Assembly (NCBI GenBank): GCA_020633675.1
Contig: JACKDE010000001.1
Span: 62,001-126,000, forward strand
Source: Deferribacteres bacterium
Lineage (GTDB): Bacteria > Zhuqueibacterota > Zhuqueibacteria > Zhuqueibacterales > Geothermadaptataceae
Direction: 5' to 3'
Length of the DNA: 64,000 bases
Below are positions 52,349-61,956 of the stretch, piece by piece. The position numbers and the translations under genes were made by a program. The first letter of the stretch is position 1. The number at the start of each line of letters is the position of its first letter. The notes under the pieces were generated by a model that had not been told where the DNA came from, ran no database searches, and saw only the letters and a program-made list of their open reading frames with translations.

Positions 52349-53992
52349 TTACTTCGGCAGCGCGATGACTGGTAAGCGCAAAAAGGAGGCTTTGCTGCCA
52401 CCATAGTAGACCGTGTTGACGGCGACGAAGCTGCGTTTGTGCTTGTGAAAGCTGAATGGCGCGTTCGGATTGGGCTCGAAGCGTGGGCTGTTGCTGCTGG
52501 AAATGGCAAGCCGGATGCGATGCCCGCTGCTGAACTGATATGCAATGTGACCCAAATCAATTTCGAGTCCGTACACCTTGTCGGGTGTGATTAGCTTTTC
52601 AAAGCGGGGCGAGCCTCGCAGGCGTGTGCGTACAATGCCATCCGCGATCAGGATGGAGCGTCCGTCCGGGTAAACATCGGTGAGTTTGGCTGTAAAATCT
52701 GTGTCGTAAGCCGTGCTGGTGACGTACAAGCGTACGGTCAATTTGCCAGCGATAGTCAGAGGGCCTATGAGAGGCGGAGATGTGAAAAGCAGCACATCGG
52801 AACGCTCTTCGATACCTTGCTGATCCATTGGACCCGCCTCGAGATGCACATTGGCGCCGCCGCGGGTTGGTACCGGATTTTCGGGATCATAGCGGTAGCC
52901 TTCAGCGGTGCCTTTTTCATCATTTTCGCTACCCAGACCACCATCTTTTTTTAAAAAGTATTTTACTGCCTGGTTTTCCGGCGGCCAGTTGCCGGATTGC
53001 TGCCAAATATTGCCCGAGCTGTACGCATCATCGACCGCGCTCATCAGATAATAATGAACTGGTGGTTCGATCACCAGATTAACATTTTCGCCCTTCAGCC
53101 ATCGATCAAACCATGCAATAGCATCATCTACGATGTCAAAGCTGGCGTTTTCAGGGAAAATGAATTCACCCTGCCTGCGTTGACCGATGCCATCCTGGTT
53201 GTCTGTCCAGGGGCCGATTCGCAGCCGCGCCGAGCTTTTCGCAGCTTTGCCTGCAAAACGTCGGACGGCTTGAAAGGCGCGTATGGTGCCTTTCGCGTAG
53301 GCATCGTACCAGCCCGAAACAAACGCCATTGGCACTTCGATGTTTTCAATATATTGCAGTGCATTGAATTGCAGCCAAAAATCGTCATAGGTGTAATGGC
53401 GATCAAGTACAGCGACTGAATCCTCGGGCTGCTGGGGGAATTTAATTTTTTCCGCCAGAGGCTTGCGAAACGATCCGCCAGGAAAAACCAGTTCATCATG
53501 AAAATTGAAAGGCGTGGCGATCAGATACTGCGCTGTAAGGTGTGGTGGTTCGCTGCCTGCCGCCAAAATTTGTGTGAAACTCGATATCCCACGCCCAAAC
53601 ATGCCGATTTTGCCATTGCTCCAGGGCTGTGCAGCAATCCACTCAATTGTGTCATAGCCATCGGTCGGATGCATCCAGCCGCTTTGCTTGGTCTGGCTAG
53701 AGTCCTGTATGTGTCGTTTTGTCAACTGCACAACGACGCTGTACTGATGTTGAATAAATTGACCGATTTCGTGCTCGAATTCCTGCAGTCCGTTCGGCGT
53801 GCGCAATAAAATCGTCGGTTTTGGTTGCGTCGAATCTGCAGCAAAGAGATAGGTCGCAACCTGCGCACTGTCGCGCATGGTGAGCCAGGTTGGCTCAACG
53901 CTGAGATTGACCTCAGGTGCATTTTGGCCACTTGCTTGCGATAAGGCAAATGCAAGGGCGATCAGAAGTTGGGTGATGATTTTTCCAAACAT
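52349..53992 (-). CDS. CocE/NonD (S15-like) hydrolase family protein with altered catalytic residues
   Basis: A 547-residue exported protein (signal ending near SQASGQ). It has the family's alpha/beta-hydrolase domain and C-terminal jelly-roll domain: ATYLFAADSTQPKPTILLRT-type start, DTIEWIAAQPWSNGKIGMFG, MAFVSGWYDAYAKGT (the acid Asp is kept), LTDVYPDGRSILIADGIVR and HRIRLAISSSNSPRFEPNPN. The nucleophile elbow, usually G-x-S-x-G, is GRGISSFTQ here, placing Gly at the Ser position, and the usual IGPWTH is IGPWTD, so the His is Asp. Both changes are unambiguous in the DNA. It is therefore probably not an active esterase or peptidase by the usual mechanism. ATG 53992 is chosen for the signal peptide. 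Stands alone. Confidence 0.82.
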   Translation of the reverse strand: MFGKIITQLLIALAFALSQASGQNAPEVNLSVEPTWLTMRDSAQVATYLFAADSTQPKPTILLRTPNGLQEFEHEIGQFIQHQYSVVVQLTKRHIQDSSQTKQSGWMHPTDGYDTIEWIAAQPWSNGKIGMFGRGISSFTQILAAGSEPPHLTAQYLIATPFNFHDELVFPGGSFRKPLAEKIKFPQQPEDSVAVLDRHYTYDDFWLQFNALQYIENIEVPMAFVSGWYDAYAKGTIRAFQAVRRFAGKAAKSSARLRIGPWTDNQDGIGQRRQGEFIFPENASFDIVDDAIAWFDRWLKGENVNLVIEPPVHYYLMSAVDDAYSSGNIWQQSGNWPPENQAVKYFLKKDGGLGSENDEKGTAEGYRYDPENPVPTRGGANVHLEAGPMDQQGIEERSDVLLFTSPPLIGPLTIAGKLTVRLYVTSTAYDTDFTAKLTDVYPDGRSILIADGIVRTRLRGSPRFEKLITPDKVYGLEIDLGHIAYQFSSGHRIRLAISSSNSPRFEPNPNAPFSFHKHKRSFVAVNTVYYGGSKASFLRLPVIALPK

Positions 53993-54431
53993 GTTTTTTC
54001 TAATATTGAGTCCATTCAACATTTCTCTTTTATAGCGTTGGAACAGCGAAATTGCATAACGCGAAAAATATTTTTGTGTTGTTTATAATGCTTTAACATC
54101 CTGAAAATAATTGTCTTGATCTACCTAAAATAAATTTGTGGTTCACTGCGAAAAGCGTACAGTGTTTTGCAGATTTATTATATGCGCCAGGCTTGCAGCG
54201 TTTGCTTGCCAAGCCTGGCAGTTCCAATTCGCCGGCGCGCTTCCGGTAACGCCAAGTTGTGCAATTATCTATGACCAAAGCCGACTGTACGCACGCGAAC
54301 AACAGCTGTCCTGTGAACGGATACTGGCGTCTTGGGCAATCCTCGCAGCAGGCTCGGCGCCGATTTGGCACAACTCTTGATCTGTCTGCAAAAGACCAAT
54401 CGCCATTTGCCGAAGTCATCGAGGAGACAAA
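53993..54431. other. Divergent intergenic region, no gene seen
   Basis: About 440 bases between two divergent genes. Open frames on both strands are under 110 codons and without ribosome-binding sites. It must carry both promoters; none could be assigned. Confidence 0.5.
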
Positions 54432-56858
54432 ATGCTAAAAAACTACCTAAAAATCGCTTTTCGAACTTTGCTACGCAACAAAGTGTATTCGTTTATCAAT
54501 ATTTTCGGCCTGTCTTTTGGCATCGCCTGTGCAATGCTCATTCTGCTGTTCATCAAGGATGAACTCAGCTTTGATCAATTTCATCAGCAAAAAGAGCACC
54601 TGTTCCGCGTCATCGAAGTCGAAAAGGAACCGGATGGCACGCTGCAACCTTCAGCCTATCAGCCCTTGCCGTTGGCCAATGCCCTGGTTGCAGAGTTTCC
54701 TGAAATCGAGCAGGCATCCCAGCTATTGCACGAACGTAGTGCGGTGAGCTGGAACGGCCACTCTGCTGTGCAACATGTGTTGTACACGCACCCGGAATTT
54801 CTCAGCATGTTTAGCTTTAAAGTGCTGCAAGGTGATCCGCAGCATGCGCTTTCGGGGACTGGTTCCGCAGTCATCACCGAAGATCTGGCCGAAAAAATGT
54901 TTGGTCAGGATTCTCCGATCAATCAAACCATCACGGTGCGGCATTGGCTGGGTGAAAGTGACTATATAATCACCGGAGTGGTTTCAAATCCGCCCGCCAA
55001 CAGCAGCATTTCTTATGAAATCATCGTACCGATCACTTCTTATCCCGGCTATGAAGAGCGCAAGACACGCTGGACCAGTTTTAACGGTTCCGTATATGTT
55101 TTGCTCGATGACAAAGCCGATGCCGCAGCGCTGACCGGCAAATTTGCCCCGTTTATCCAAAAATATTGGGGCGATATGATCGAGCGCTCGCGCACGCGTG
55201 GCCGCATGAGCGCCGATGCCGATGCCATGCAACTCAGGCTGCAGCCGATCACCGATATTCATCTCGACCAGTCGATCAATTTATCCGAAGAGCCGATCAG
55301 CGATCCGATGTATGCCTATATCTTGAGCGGTATCGCTGCACTGATTCTGGTTATCGCCTGTATTAATTTTATTACCCTTGCCATCGGGCGTTCGAGCTTT
55401 CGGGCCAAAGAGGTTGGTGTGCGAAAAGTGCTCGGTGCCGGCCGCTTTCAGCTGAAAAAGCAGTTCTGGGGCGAAGCAAGCCTGCTCACGTTGATCGCCT
55501 TGTTTGTCGGTATCGTGCTCGCCGAGTTTTTATTGCCGGCGTTTAATCGTCTGGCAAACAAGCAGCTCGCATTCGCGTTCTCCGGCAGCAGCCTCGATGT
55601 TTTGGCGCTGGTGGCGCTGGTGCTGTTCGTTAGCCTGATTGCCGGCAGCTATCCTGCCTCGTATCTGTCGCGCTTTCAAGCAGTCGCTGTTTTTCAGGGC
55701 AAGCTGCGCATCGGTGGCCAAAACATGCTGACTCGCAGCCTCGTGGTGTTCCAGTTCGGTCTGTCGATTTGCCTGATTATTTGCGCGTTGTTCATGTCGC
55801 GGCAGCAGAGCTTTATGATGAATAAAAATTTAGGCTATCAGCCTGAGCAGGTTTTGGCGATCAGGGCATTCGGTAGCTCGCCCGAGGAGAGCGTGGAGCG
55901 GCTGGAGCGGTTTCGCGCAGCACTCAACGGCATGCCGGACATTGCTGTTGTCAGCGGTGTCAGTTCGTCGTTCAATCGCGGTTGGAGCATCAATGGCTTC
56001 GAATACAAAGGTGAAGAGAGGTCAGCTTATGTATACAAAGTCGATTACGATTATCTCAACGTTTTCGATATTGGGTTGGTGGCTGGCCGGAATTTTTCGC
56101 GTGAAATGAGTACGGATCGTGGTGGGGCTGTGATTGTCAACGAAGCCTTTGTGAAAGAGTTCGGCTGGATCGATGGTGCAGTCGGACAGCGTTTGCAGGG
56201 TTGGAATAAACGCAACAATCCGGAAGGCCCAGAGGTGATTGGTGTGGTAAAAGACTACCACTTTTTATCCCTGCATAGAGAGATCACGCCGATGATGCTG
56301 GTGCTCGACCAGGATTGGCCGCTTGGCGATTATCTGGTGCGTATCGGCACGGAGAATGTGCAGCAAACCATTGCACAAATCGGATCGGTATGGGCTGAAG
56401 TTGCGCCGAACACACCATTCGATTATGCATTCGTCGATGACGACCTGCAAAGCCAGTATCGCAGCGAACAGCGCTGGCTCGGCATTGTCAACTGGGCATC
56501 CACAATTGCCGTTTTGCTGGCGTGTCTCGGATTGTTTGGTCTCGCCACATTGGCTGCCACTCGACGCACCAAAGAAATCGGTGTGCGCAAGGTGCTCGGC
56601 GCCTCCTATCGGCAAATCGTGACTTTGGTGACGCGCGAATTTGTGTTTTTGATTGTGATTGCCAATTTGCTCGCTATCCCGGCCGCCTGGCTGGTGACCA
56701 ACAAGTGGCTGCAAAATTTTGCCTATCGGATCGATGTGAGCTGGTGGATTTTTGCCCTTGCCGGGGCGCTGGCGCTGGCGATTGCTGTTTGCACTATCGG
56801 TGTGCAAGCCGTGCGCGCTGCACTGGCCAACCCGGTCGAAGCTTTGCGCTACGAATAA
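54432..56858 (+). CDS. ABC-type permease of the MacB/FtsX family
   Basis: An 808-residue inner-membrane protein. It begins MLKNYLKIAFRTLLRNKVYS and FINIFGLSFGIACAMLILL, the standard start of the FtsX-like permease family in Bacteroidetes and relatives. It is the double-permease type: four helices followed by a MacB-type periplasmic domain in the first half, and a second FtsX domain at the C-terminus (TRRTKEIGVRKVLGASYRQI and ALANPVEALRYE). GAGGAG lies 6-7 bases upstream of the ATG. No ATPase gene is next to it, so the ATP-binding partner is encoded elsewhere. Likely exports a peptide, lipid or antimicrobial. Confidence 0.92.
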   Translation: MLKNYLKIAFRTLLRNKVYSFINIFGLSFGIACAMLILLFIKDELSFDQFHQQKEHLFRVIEVEKEPDGTLQPSAYQPLPLANALVAEFPEIEQASQLLHERSAVSWNGHSAVQHVLYTHPEFLSMFSFKVLQGDPQHALSGTGSAVITEDLAEKMFGQDSPINQTITVRHWLGESDYIITGVVSNPPANSSISYEIIVPITSYPGYEERKTRWTSFNGSVYVLLDDKADAAALTGKFAPFIQKYWGDMIERSRTRGRMSADADAMQLRLQPITDIHLDQSINLSEEPISDPMYAYILSGIAALILVIACINFITLAIGRSSFRAKEVGVRKVLGAGRFQLKKQFWGEASLLTLIALFVGIVLAEFLLPAFNRLANKQLAFAFSGSSLDVLALVALVLFVSLIAGSYPASYLSRFQAVAVFQGKLRIGGQNMLTRSLVVFQFGLSICLIICALFMSRQQSFMMNKNLGYQPEQVLAIRAFGSSPEESVERLERFRAALNGMPDIAVVSGVSSSFNRGWSINGFEYKGEERSAYVYKVDYDYLNVFDIGLVAGRNFSREMSTDRGGAVIVNEAFVKEFGWIDGAVGQRLQGWNKRNNPEGPEVIGVVKDYHFLSLHREITPMMLVLDQDWPLGDYLVRIGTENVQQTIAQIGSVWAEVAPNTPFDYAFVDDDLQSQYRSEQRWLGIVNWASTIAVLLACLGLFGLATLAATRRTKEIGVRKVLGASYRQIVTLVTREFVFLIVIANLLAIPAAWLVTNKWLQNFAYRIDVSWWIFALAGALALAIAVCTIGVQAVRAALANPVEALRYE

Positions 56859-56881
56859 GGCAATTTCAATCTGTTATATTT

Positions 56882-58222
56882 TTATCGCGATTCAGCGTGC
56901 TTGTCGATTGCTGCAAGCACATCTTCGATGCGGGCTGGCAGCGAAAGCGGCGGATTGGCTTGCTGGGATTGTATCCCGGACAGGTGATTTTCGTGATAGG
57001 CTTGCTTGAAATCGGTGAATTTTAAGCCGTGGGCTGTCGAAATCACCACCACCCGTTCGTGTTTTTGAATCGTGCCGCGCGCGGCTAATTTGTGCGTAGC
57101 TGCCAGCGCGACGGCCGTTTGCGGACAACAAAAAAAGCCTGCCCGGTCCGCTTGCGACGCTGCTTCGACGAGTTCCACTTCGCTGGCCTGCTCGACGATG
57201 CCATCGAATTGCCGCAGTGCCCGGATCGCTTTGTGCACGCTCACCGGATTGCCGATGCGGATGGCGCTTGCCAGGGTCGGTTTTGCCTGTTGCGCTTCGA
57301 AAAGCCGAAATCCGTTTTGATAGCTCAGGTAGAGCGGATTGGCATGCTCAGCCTGCGCGCACACCAATCGCGGCGTGCGGCTGATGAGTCCAAGCTGGTG
57401 CGCCATCTCGAAGCCCTTGCCGATTGCCGAAATGTTCCCCAGATTGCCGCCCGGGATGACCACCCAATCCGGTACCTGCCATTCGAATTGCTGACACAAC
57501 TCCACGGCAATCGTCTTTTGCCCCTCAATGCGCAAAGAATTCATCGAGTTGGCTAAATAAATTTCCGGCCTTTTGGTCAATTCCTGCACGAGGCGCATGC
57601 AGCCATCGAAGTCCGTTTGCAGTGCCAGAGTCAACGCACCGTGGGCAATGGGCTGAATCAACTGCGCAGTGGAAATTTTATTTTCCGGCAACAACACCAC
57701 CGCCGGAATACCCGCCGCTGCGCAATAGGCTGCCAGAGCCGCAGAGGTGTCGCCAGTACTGGCGCACGCGATGGCACGGATGTTCTTGCCATCGGCGATC
57801 ATCTGTTTGACCTGCGAGACCAACACGGTCATCCCCAAATCCTTGAATGAGCCGCTGTGGCTGGTCCCGCACAACTTCAGCCACAGATTGTCGAGCTGAA
57901 AGGTCGCGCCGAGTTGGCCAGCCGGCAAAAGCGGCGCAAAACCTTCCGCCAACGAAACGATATTTTCATCGTTCACTTCCGGCAGCACCCACTCGCGTTT
58001 GCTCCAGATGCCCGACAATCCCCATGTCGGCTGTGCACGCATTCGAACACGCTGATCGAAACATGTGCGCCATTCCGCACCGCTCTTTTGCTGCAATGCG
58101 TCAAGATCATGCCAAACTTCCAATAAACCACCGCACTGGGGGCAAGTATAGATCACGTCGTCGAGCGCATAGTGCTCTCCGCACTCGTTGATGCAGCGAA
58201 AAGCAGCATTTAACCTTGCCAT
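56882..58222 (-). CDS. thrC: Threonine synthase
   Basis: A 446-residue PLP enzyme converting O-phosphohomoserine to threonine. The N-terminus has a zinc-ribbon-like Cys set (FRCINECGEHYALDDVIYTC with CPQCGG) common in this subgroup. The PLP lysine lies in LCGTSHSGSFKDLGMTV; IACASTGDTSAALAAYCA and VVIPGGNLGNISAIGKG bind the phosphate. ATG 58222 is preceded by AGAGGAAAG at about 5 bases; an open extension of 67 codons upstream lacks support. Threonine or related beta-replacing synthases such as cysteate synthase are the alternatives; threonine synthase is most likely. The GNAT gene lies upstream on the same strand 207 bases away. Confidence 0.88.
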   Translation of the reverse strand: MARLNAAFRCINECGEHYALDDVIYTCPQCGGLLEVWHDLDALQQKSGAEWRTCFDQRVRMRAQPTWGLSGIWSKREWVLPEVNDENIVSLAEGFAPLLPAGQLGATFQLDNLWLKLCGTSHSGSFKDLGMTVLVSQVKQMIADGKNIRAIACASTGDTSAALAAYCAAAGIPAVVLLPENKISTAQLIQPIAHGALTLALQTDFDGCMRLVQELTKRPEIYLANSMNSLRIEGQKTIAVELCQQFEWQVPDWVVIPGGNLGNISAIGKGFEMAHQLGLISRTPRLVCAQAEHANPLYLSYQNGFRLFEAQQAKPTLASAIRIGNPVSVHKAIRALRQFDGIVEQASEVELVEAASQADRAGFFCCPQTAVALAATHKLAARGTIQKHERVVVISTAHGLKFTDFKQAYHENHLSGIQSQQANPPLSLPARIEDVLAAIDKHAESR

Positions 58223-58429
58223 GAATCTTTCCTCTTGTGTCTCATTTTTCGATGGTCGATCCAAATTTGTAAGGCCTGAAGGTGGCGAAAAACATTTTTT
58301 CTGCAGAAAATTGCCTGGTGGGCGAGAGCGCAGCGCTATCGATGTTAATGGATTCAGAAAAACCAGTGCTTTAAATTTGGTAAATGCCTTGGCCGGGCTA
58401 TGCATTCGATTTTTTCGAGCCAAAAGTAT

Positions 58430-58963
58430 TTATGCCGGTGGTGCAAACAGGCTCACCGGATTGGCGTCGCCCGAGAGCTGGATGCTGCGCTCGAAAACAA
58501 GACCGAGCTTTTCGAGCACGCGGATCGAAGCTCGATTGTGCGGTGACACAATAGCGACGATACGCTGCAAACCAAACTGTTCTCGGCCATGCGCCAGCAC
58601 CGCTGCGGCTGATTCGGTTGCATAACCTTTGCCGGTAAAATGCGGCAAAAATGCATAGCCGATATCGACATCCTGCAGATTCGGGCGTTTGAGCAAGCCG
58701 CACATGCCGATCGGTGCACCGGACTCGCGCAGCACCACCAGGTTCAAACCAAAGCCGTGCTCAGCATAGCTGGCCATCGGGCCTTGCAAAAGGTAACCGC
58801 GCGCTTCCGCCAAAGTGCGCACCTTTTTGTCGCCGATGTTTTGCAGAAAAGCCGGATCGTTGAGCAATTCGAGCACAAACGCGGCATCGCCGGCGATGAA
58901 ATGACGCAACCGCAAGCGCGCAGTCTCGAGAACGTCCATCCCCGGTTCGTGTTCAAAATTCAT
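58430..58963 (-). CDS. GNAT acetyltransferase (RimJ/RimL-like)
   Basis: A 177-residue N-acetyltransferase using acetyl-CoA. Characteristic features: LETARLRLRHFIAGDAAFVL at the start, QDVDIGYAFLPHFTGKGYAT with the acetyl-CoA-binding Gly-rich loop, and SPHNRASIRVLEKLGLVFER at the end. Acceptor unknown; ribosomal-protein N-termini or amino compounds are usual for this group. Its start codon overlaps the stop of the DUF885 gene (ATGA), so both are cotranscribed. Confidence 0.9.
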   Translation of the reverse strand: MNFEHEPGMDVLETARLRLRHFIAGDAAFVLELLNDPAFLQNIGDKKVRTLAEARGYLLQGPMASYAEHGFGLNLVVLRESGAPIGMCGLLKRPNLQDVDIGYAFLPHFTGKGYATESAAAVLAHGREQFGLQRIVAIVSPHNRASIRVLEKLGLVFERSIQLSGDANPVSLFAPPA

Positions 58964-60603
58964 TCGTCCGCCAGAGCCGCATTTAGCATCGATTTGTCGC
59001 CAGTCAGCTCCCAGTAAATCAGCGAAACCGGAATGACCCCGGCGTTGTTGAAATCATCCATAAATTCTTTCAGCACAAACTGTCCGTCGCGCTGGCGGGC
59101 ATATTCAGCAATCAGTTTGTCGATTTCGAGCTTGCCGATCACGTAGCTGGTACCGTAAGCAGGTTGCTGCAAATAAAACTGCTCCTCGAACTGGATCGTA
59201 CCGCCATCTGCCGGCAGCAGGCCCCACGGCGTCCACTTTGAAGCGAATTTCGTAGCCTCGTCAAACGTCTTTTCAAGGCCGTGTTGATACAGGCCACCGA
59301 GTCCGCGGGCGCAACGTTGTGCCAGCAAAATCCAGATCAGCTCACGTGACCGCGGACGCTTGTCGAGGAAGCCGGCATGCATCATTAGCTCTTCAACTGC
59401 GGTAGCCATACCCTCTGAGCGGGCGTCAAAAATGTTGTACAGCAATGGCGTACGCCGGATCGGGCTGGCATGTGGCTCTTCCCGCAATCGCGCCAATTCT
59501 ATCCAGTGATAATCGTGCGTGCGCATAATAATCGGATCGCGATAGGTGATTTCAGAAAAAAAGCCGCGCAAACCGTCGGCTGGGGTAAATGGATTCACGC
59601 GAGCGCGCAATGCCGGTTCTGTGTAGGGCTTGATGGTCAAAATTTCCTGTTCGGTAAGAAAATTCACGTACTCGGTGACCGCGTCGTTGAAAAGCCGTTC
59701 GTATTCTTCGGCATTGTCGATGTTTTTCAGCTTGGGCAAATGGCGGTTGCGGTGCTCCTCAAGCCGCAATGCACTGTGCGCTCGCGCCAATTCGCGCTGC
59801 ATCAACAGCACTTCTTCTTCCCACGTGTACGGCAGCAAATGTACCTTTTTGAGATTCCAGGTGTAGTTCTCTTTGCCGACACCGGAAATGCCGGTTTTGC
59901 TGTCGGCGCGCGCAGCCAGCCATTCAGCAAAATCATCCGAGGCTTGTTGCGCTTCGCGTGCCGCCGCGGCCAAATCCGGATATGCTTCGGCAATTTGTTC
60001 GGCAAAGCGCGCGAGGTCTTTGCTCTGCTCGCGAATGGTGCGCGTACCGGTGACCCATAAATCGCGAGCGTTGCCGGTCAGGTTTTGGCGGGCCTGCTTG
60101 AAAACAGCCGGCGCTTTGCGCAAGCGCGCAGCGATTTCTTTGGCGTCATTTTTGGAGAGTGGCTGAGGGAAATACGCCCACTCAATCGCCCCATGGATGT
60201 TTGGGCCTTCGCGCTCCGGCACATCGGTCAAACCGGGATAAAACCACACATAAAACGCCGGATCGCGCGACCAGGGCTTTTTGACCCGATGCGCAAAATC
60301 CAGCCCGTTCATTTCCGCCCAAATCAGGATATAGTCGATTTGATGCGCTATGGCCCAGCCGCTGGTGTCGATAGCAGCGAGACGGCGCTGCCAGTCGGCA
60401 AGCTCATCGTGCTGGCGCTGCATCGCTGCTGCGGTGTAATCCGGCACGCCATCGTGCACCGCCGGGGCCTGAAAGGCACGCCACTCGCTAAAGAAATCGG
60501 CAAGCTGCTGCGGATAGTCGGGCGGTGTCTGTGCCAATAGCGCAGCCGTCATTGATAGCAGACAACAAAAAATCATTCCCCATCTACGCACTTTTTTGAG
60601 CAT
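58960..60603 (-). CDS. Exported DUF885-family protein
   Basis: A 547-residue exported protein (signal peptide MIFCCLLSMTAALLAQ). The DUF885 fold, related to metallocarboxypeptidase-like helical enzymes, is recognised by QIDYILIWAEMNGLDF near residue 85, IAARLRKAPAVFKQARQNL near 155 and SEGMATAVEELMMHAG near 405. The zinc-binding HExxPGHH-type motif of active relatives is not seen; the equivalent region reads MRTHDYHWIELARLRE. ATG 60603 follows GGAGGAG, an excellent ribosome-binding site. It is coupled with the GNAT gene by a 4-base overlap. The role is unknown; peptidase activity is doubtful because of the missing motif. Confidence 0.8.
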   Translation of the reverse strand: MLKKVRRWGMIFCCLLSMTAALLAQTPPDYPQQLADFFSEWRAFQAPAVHDGVPDYTAAAMQRQHDELADWQRRLAAIDTSGWAIAHQIDYILIWAEMNGLDFAHRVKKPWSRDPAFYVWFYPGLTDVPEREGPNIHGAIEWAYFPQPLSKNDAKEIAARLRKAPAVFKQARQNLTGNARDLWVTGTRTIREQSKDLARFAEQIAEAYPDLAAAAREAQQASDDFAEWLAARADSKTGISGVGKENYTWNLKKVHLLPYTWEEEVLLMQRELARAHSALRLEEHRNRHLPKLKNIDNAEEYERLFNDAVTEYVNFLTEQEILTIKPYTEPALRARVNPFTPADGLRGFFSEITYRDPIIMRTHDYHWIELARLREEPHASPIRRTPLLYNIFDARSEGMATAVEELMMHAGFLDKRPRSRELIWILLAQRCARGLGGLYQHGLEKTFDEATKFASKWTPWGLLPADGGTIQFEEQFYLQQPAYGTSYVIGKLEIDKLIAEYARQRDGQFVLKEFMDDFNNAGVIPVSLIYWELTGDKSMLNAALADE

Positions 60604-61041
60604 GATCTCCTCCAAAAATCCAGCAAACGAATGTCAGGTACTGCATGTCTTCGAGACTGTGTGGTTTTTTTAGCCAAACGCAAATTGCAAATTCCAGCGC
60701 CGGATGCAAGATTTTTGTGCCCAAACACCGCGCCGTTTCATTTGTACGATAAAGCAGCAGCATCGTGTTTTTGCGGCAACGCTATAAATTTTCTCAAAGC
60801 TTTTTTCTGCCGAGAGCGCGGCGGCCGCAGAGAAAATTTGGCATCTCTGCGACTACTGTGCATTCTGCGGCTAAAACAACAATGATAAAATAGGTTTGGT
60901 CGTGACCAAAGGCTGTGCTGTCTCTAAAATGGTGCTTGCTTGTGCGCAGATCAGCCTGTATCTTGGTTGATAAGAAAACAACCAGAAGGTTCGATTCGTG
61001 TTTATTCGCAAAAAATCGTGACTAAAATTGTTCGGAATAAT
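60604..61041. other. Divergent intergenic region with a 7-2-7 palindrome
   Basis: About 440 bases. TTTGGTC and GACCAAA flank GT at 60895-60910, an operator-like palindrome 130 bases ahead of the ATP-grasp gene. A NotI-like GC-rich patch lies near 60820. No gene or clear promoter was recognised. Confidence 0.45.
60895..60910. promoter_or_regulatory. Operator-like palindrome upstream of the ATP-grasp gene
   Basis: TTTGGTC-GT-GACCAAA, perfect 7-bp arms. Placement in a divergent region is suitable for a repressor site, but no regulator gene is nearby. Confidence 0.3.
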
Positions 61042-61956
61042 ATGAAAAAAATTGCCTTCGTGACTTATCAAAACGCGCCCAATTTGACTGCAGATGATGC
61101 ACTGGCCGTGCCGCATTTGCAGGCGCGCGGCATCGAAGTCATGCCGGCGTTGTGGGATGACCCAAACGTGCGGTGGCAGGAATTCGACGCCATCGTGCTG
61201 CGCTCGTGCTGGGATTATCATTTGAAATTGGCGCTTTTCCGGTGCTGGCTGCAGCACCTGCGCGAGTTGGCGGTGCCGGTGCACAATGCCATCGAAACGG
61301 TCGAGTGGAATCTGCACAAAGGCTATTTGCGGGAATTGGCGCAACAGGGGGCGGCAGTGCCGGAGACCTGTTGGCTGACGGCAGGCGAGTCTGTGGATTT
61401 GTGTGCATTGCTGGATAAGAAAGGCTGGTCGCAGGCTGTGATCAAGCCGGTGGTGTCGGCGACGGCGAGCCAAACATGGCTGTGCGAGCGCTCACGGGCG
61501 GCCGATTTTCAGCATCGACTCGAAGCGATTTTGCAATCCGGCGAGGCGATGGTGCAAGTCTATTTGCCGGAAATTGCCAGCGATGGCGAGTGGTCATTGC
61601 TGTATTTTGGTGGTGCGTTTAGCCATGCGGTCAAAAAGCGCGCCCGCGATGGCGATTTTCGGGTACAGGCTGATTTCGGCGGCTCGGCCGTTTTGGCGCA
61701 GCCCTCGGAGCGGCTGGTGCGGCAGGCAAGGGAGATCGTGCAAAAAATCAAACCGGTGCCGCTTTACGCCCGTGTCGATGGCATCGAGCGTAATGGCGAT
61801 TTGTTGCTCACCGAGCTCGAACTGATCGAGCCCGAGTTGTTCCTGCGCCTGGACGCGGAAGCGGCAGAGCGATTTGCAGATGTAGTCGGTGATGTGAAAT
61901 TTTCATCCAACAAACAAGTTAAATTCACCCCACGAACAACTCGTCAGGCAGGATAG
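61042..61956 (+). CDS. ATP-grasp family protein of unknown substrate
   Basis: A 304-residue protein. It begins KIAFVTYQNAPNLTADDALA with a VLRSCWDYH element typical of the ATP-grasp group related to glutathione synthetase/RimK-like ligases with the phrase R-S-C/T-W-D-Y. ATP-binding features follow: AVIKPVVSATASQTWL, the EGEWSLLYF-like DGEWSLLYFGGAFSHAVKK, and the metal-binding end YARVDGIERNGDLLLTELEL. The reaction is an ATP-dependent carboxylate-amine ligation, substrate unknown. ATG 61042 is chosen from homology-like start; the frame is open 34 codons upstream. Its 3' end overlaps that of the convergent radical SAM gene by 32 bases. Confidence 0.8.
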   Translation: MKKIAFVTYQNAPNLTADDALAVPHLQARGIEVMPALWDDPNVRWQEFDAIVLRSCWDYHLKLALFRCWLQHLRELAVPVHNAIETVEWNLHKGYLRELAQQGAAVPETCWLTAGESVDLCALLDKKGWSQAVIKPVVSATASQTWLCERSRAADFQHRLEAILQSGEAMVQVYLPEIASDGEWSLLYFGGAFSHAVKKRARDGDFRVQADFGGSAVLAQPSERLVRQAREIVQKIKPVPLYARVDGIERNGDLLLTELELIEPELFLRLDAEAAERFADVVGDVKFSSNKQVKFTPRTTRQAG

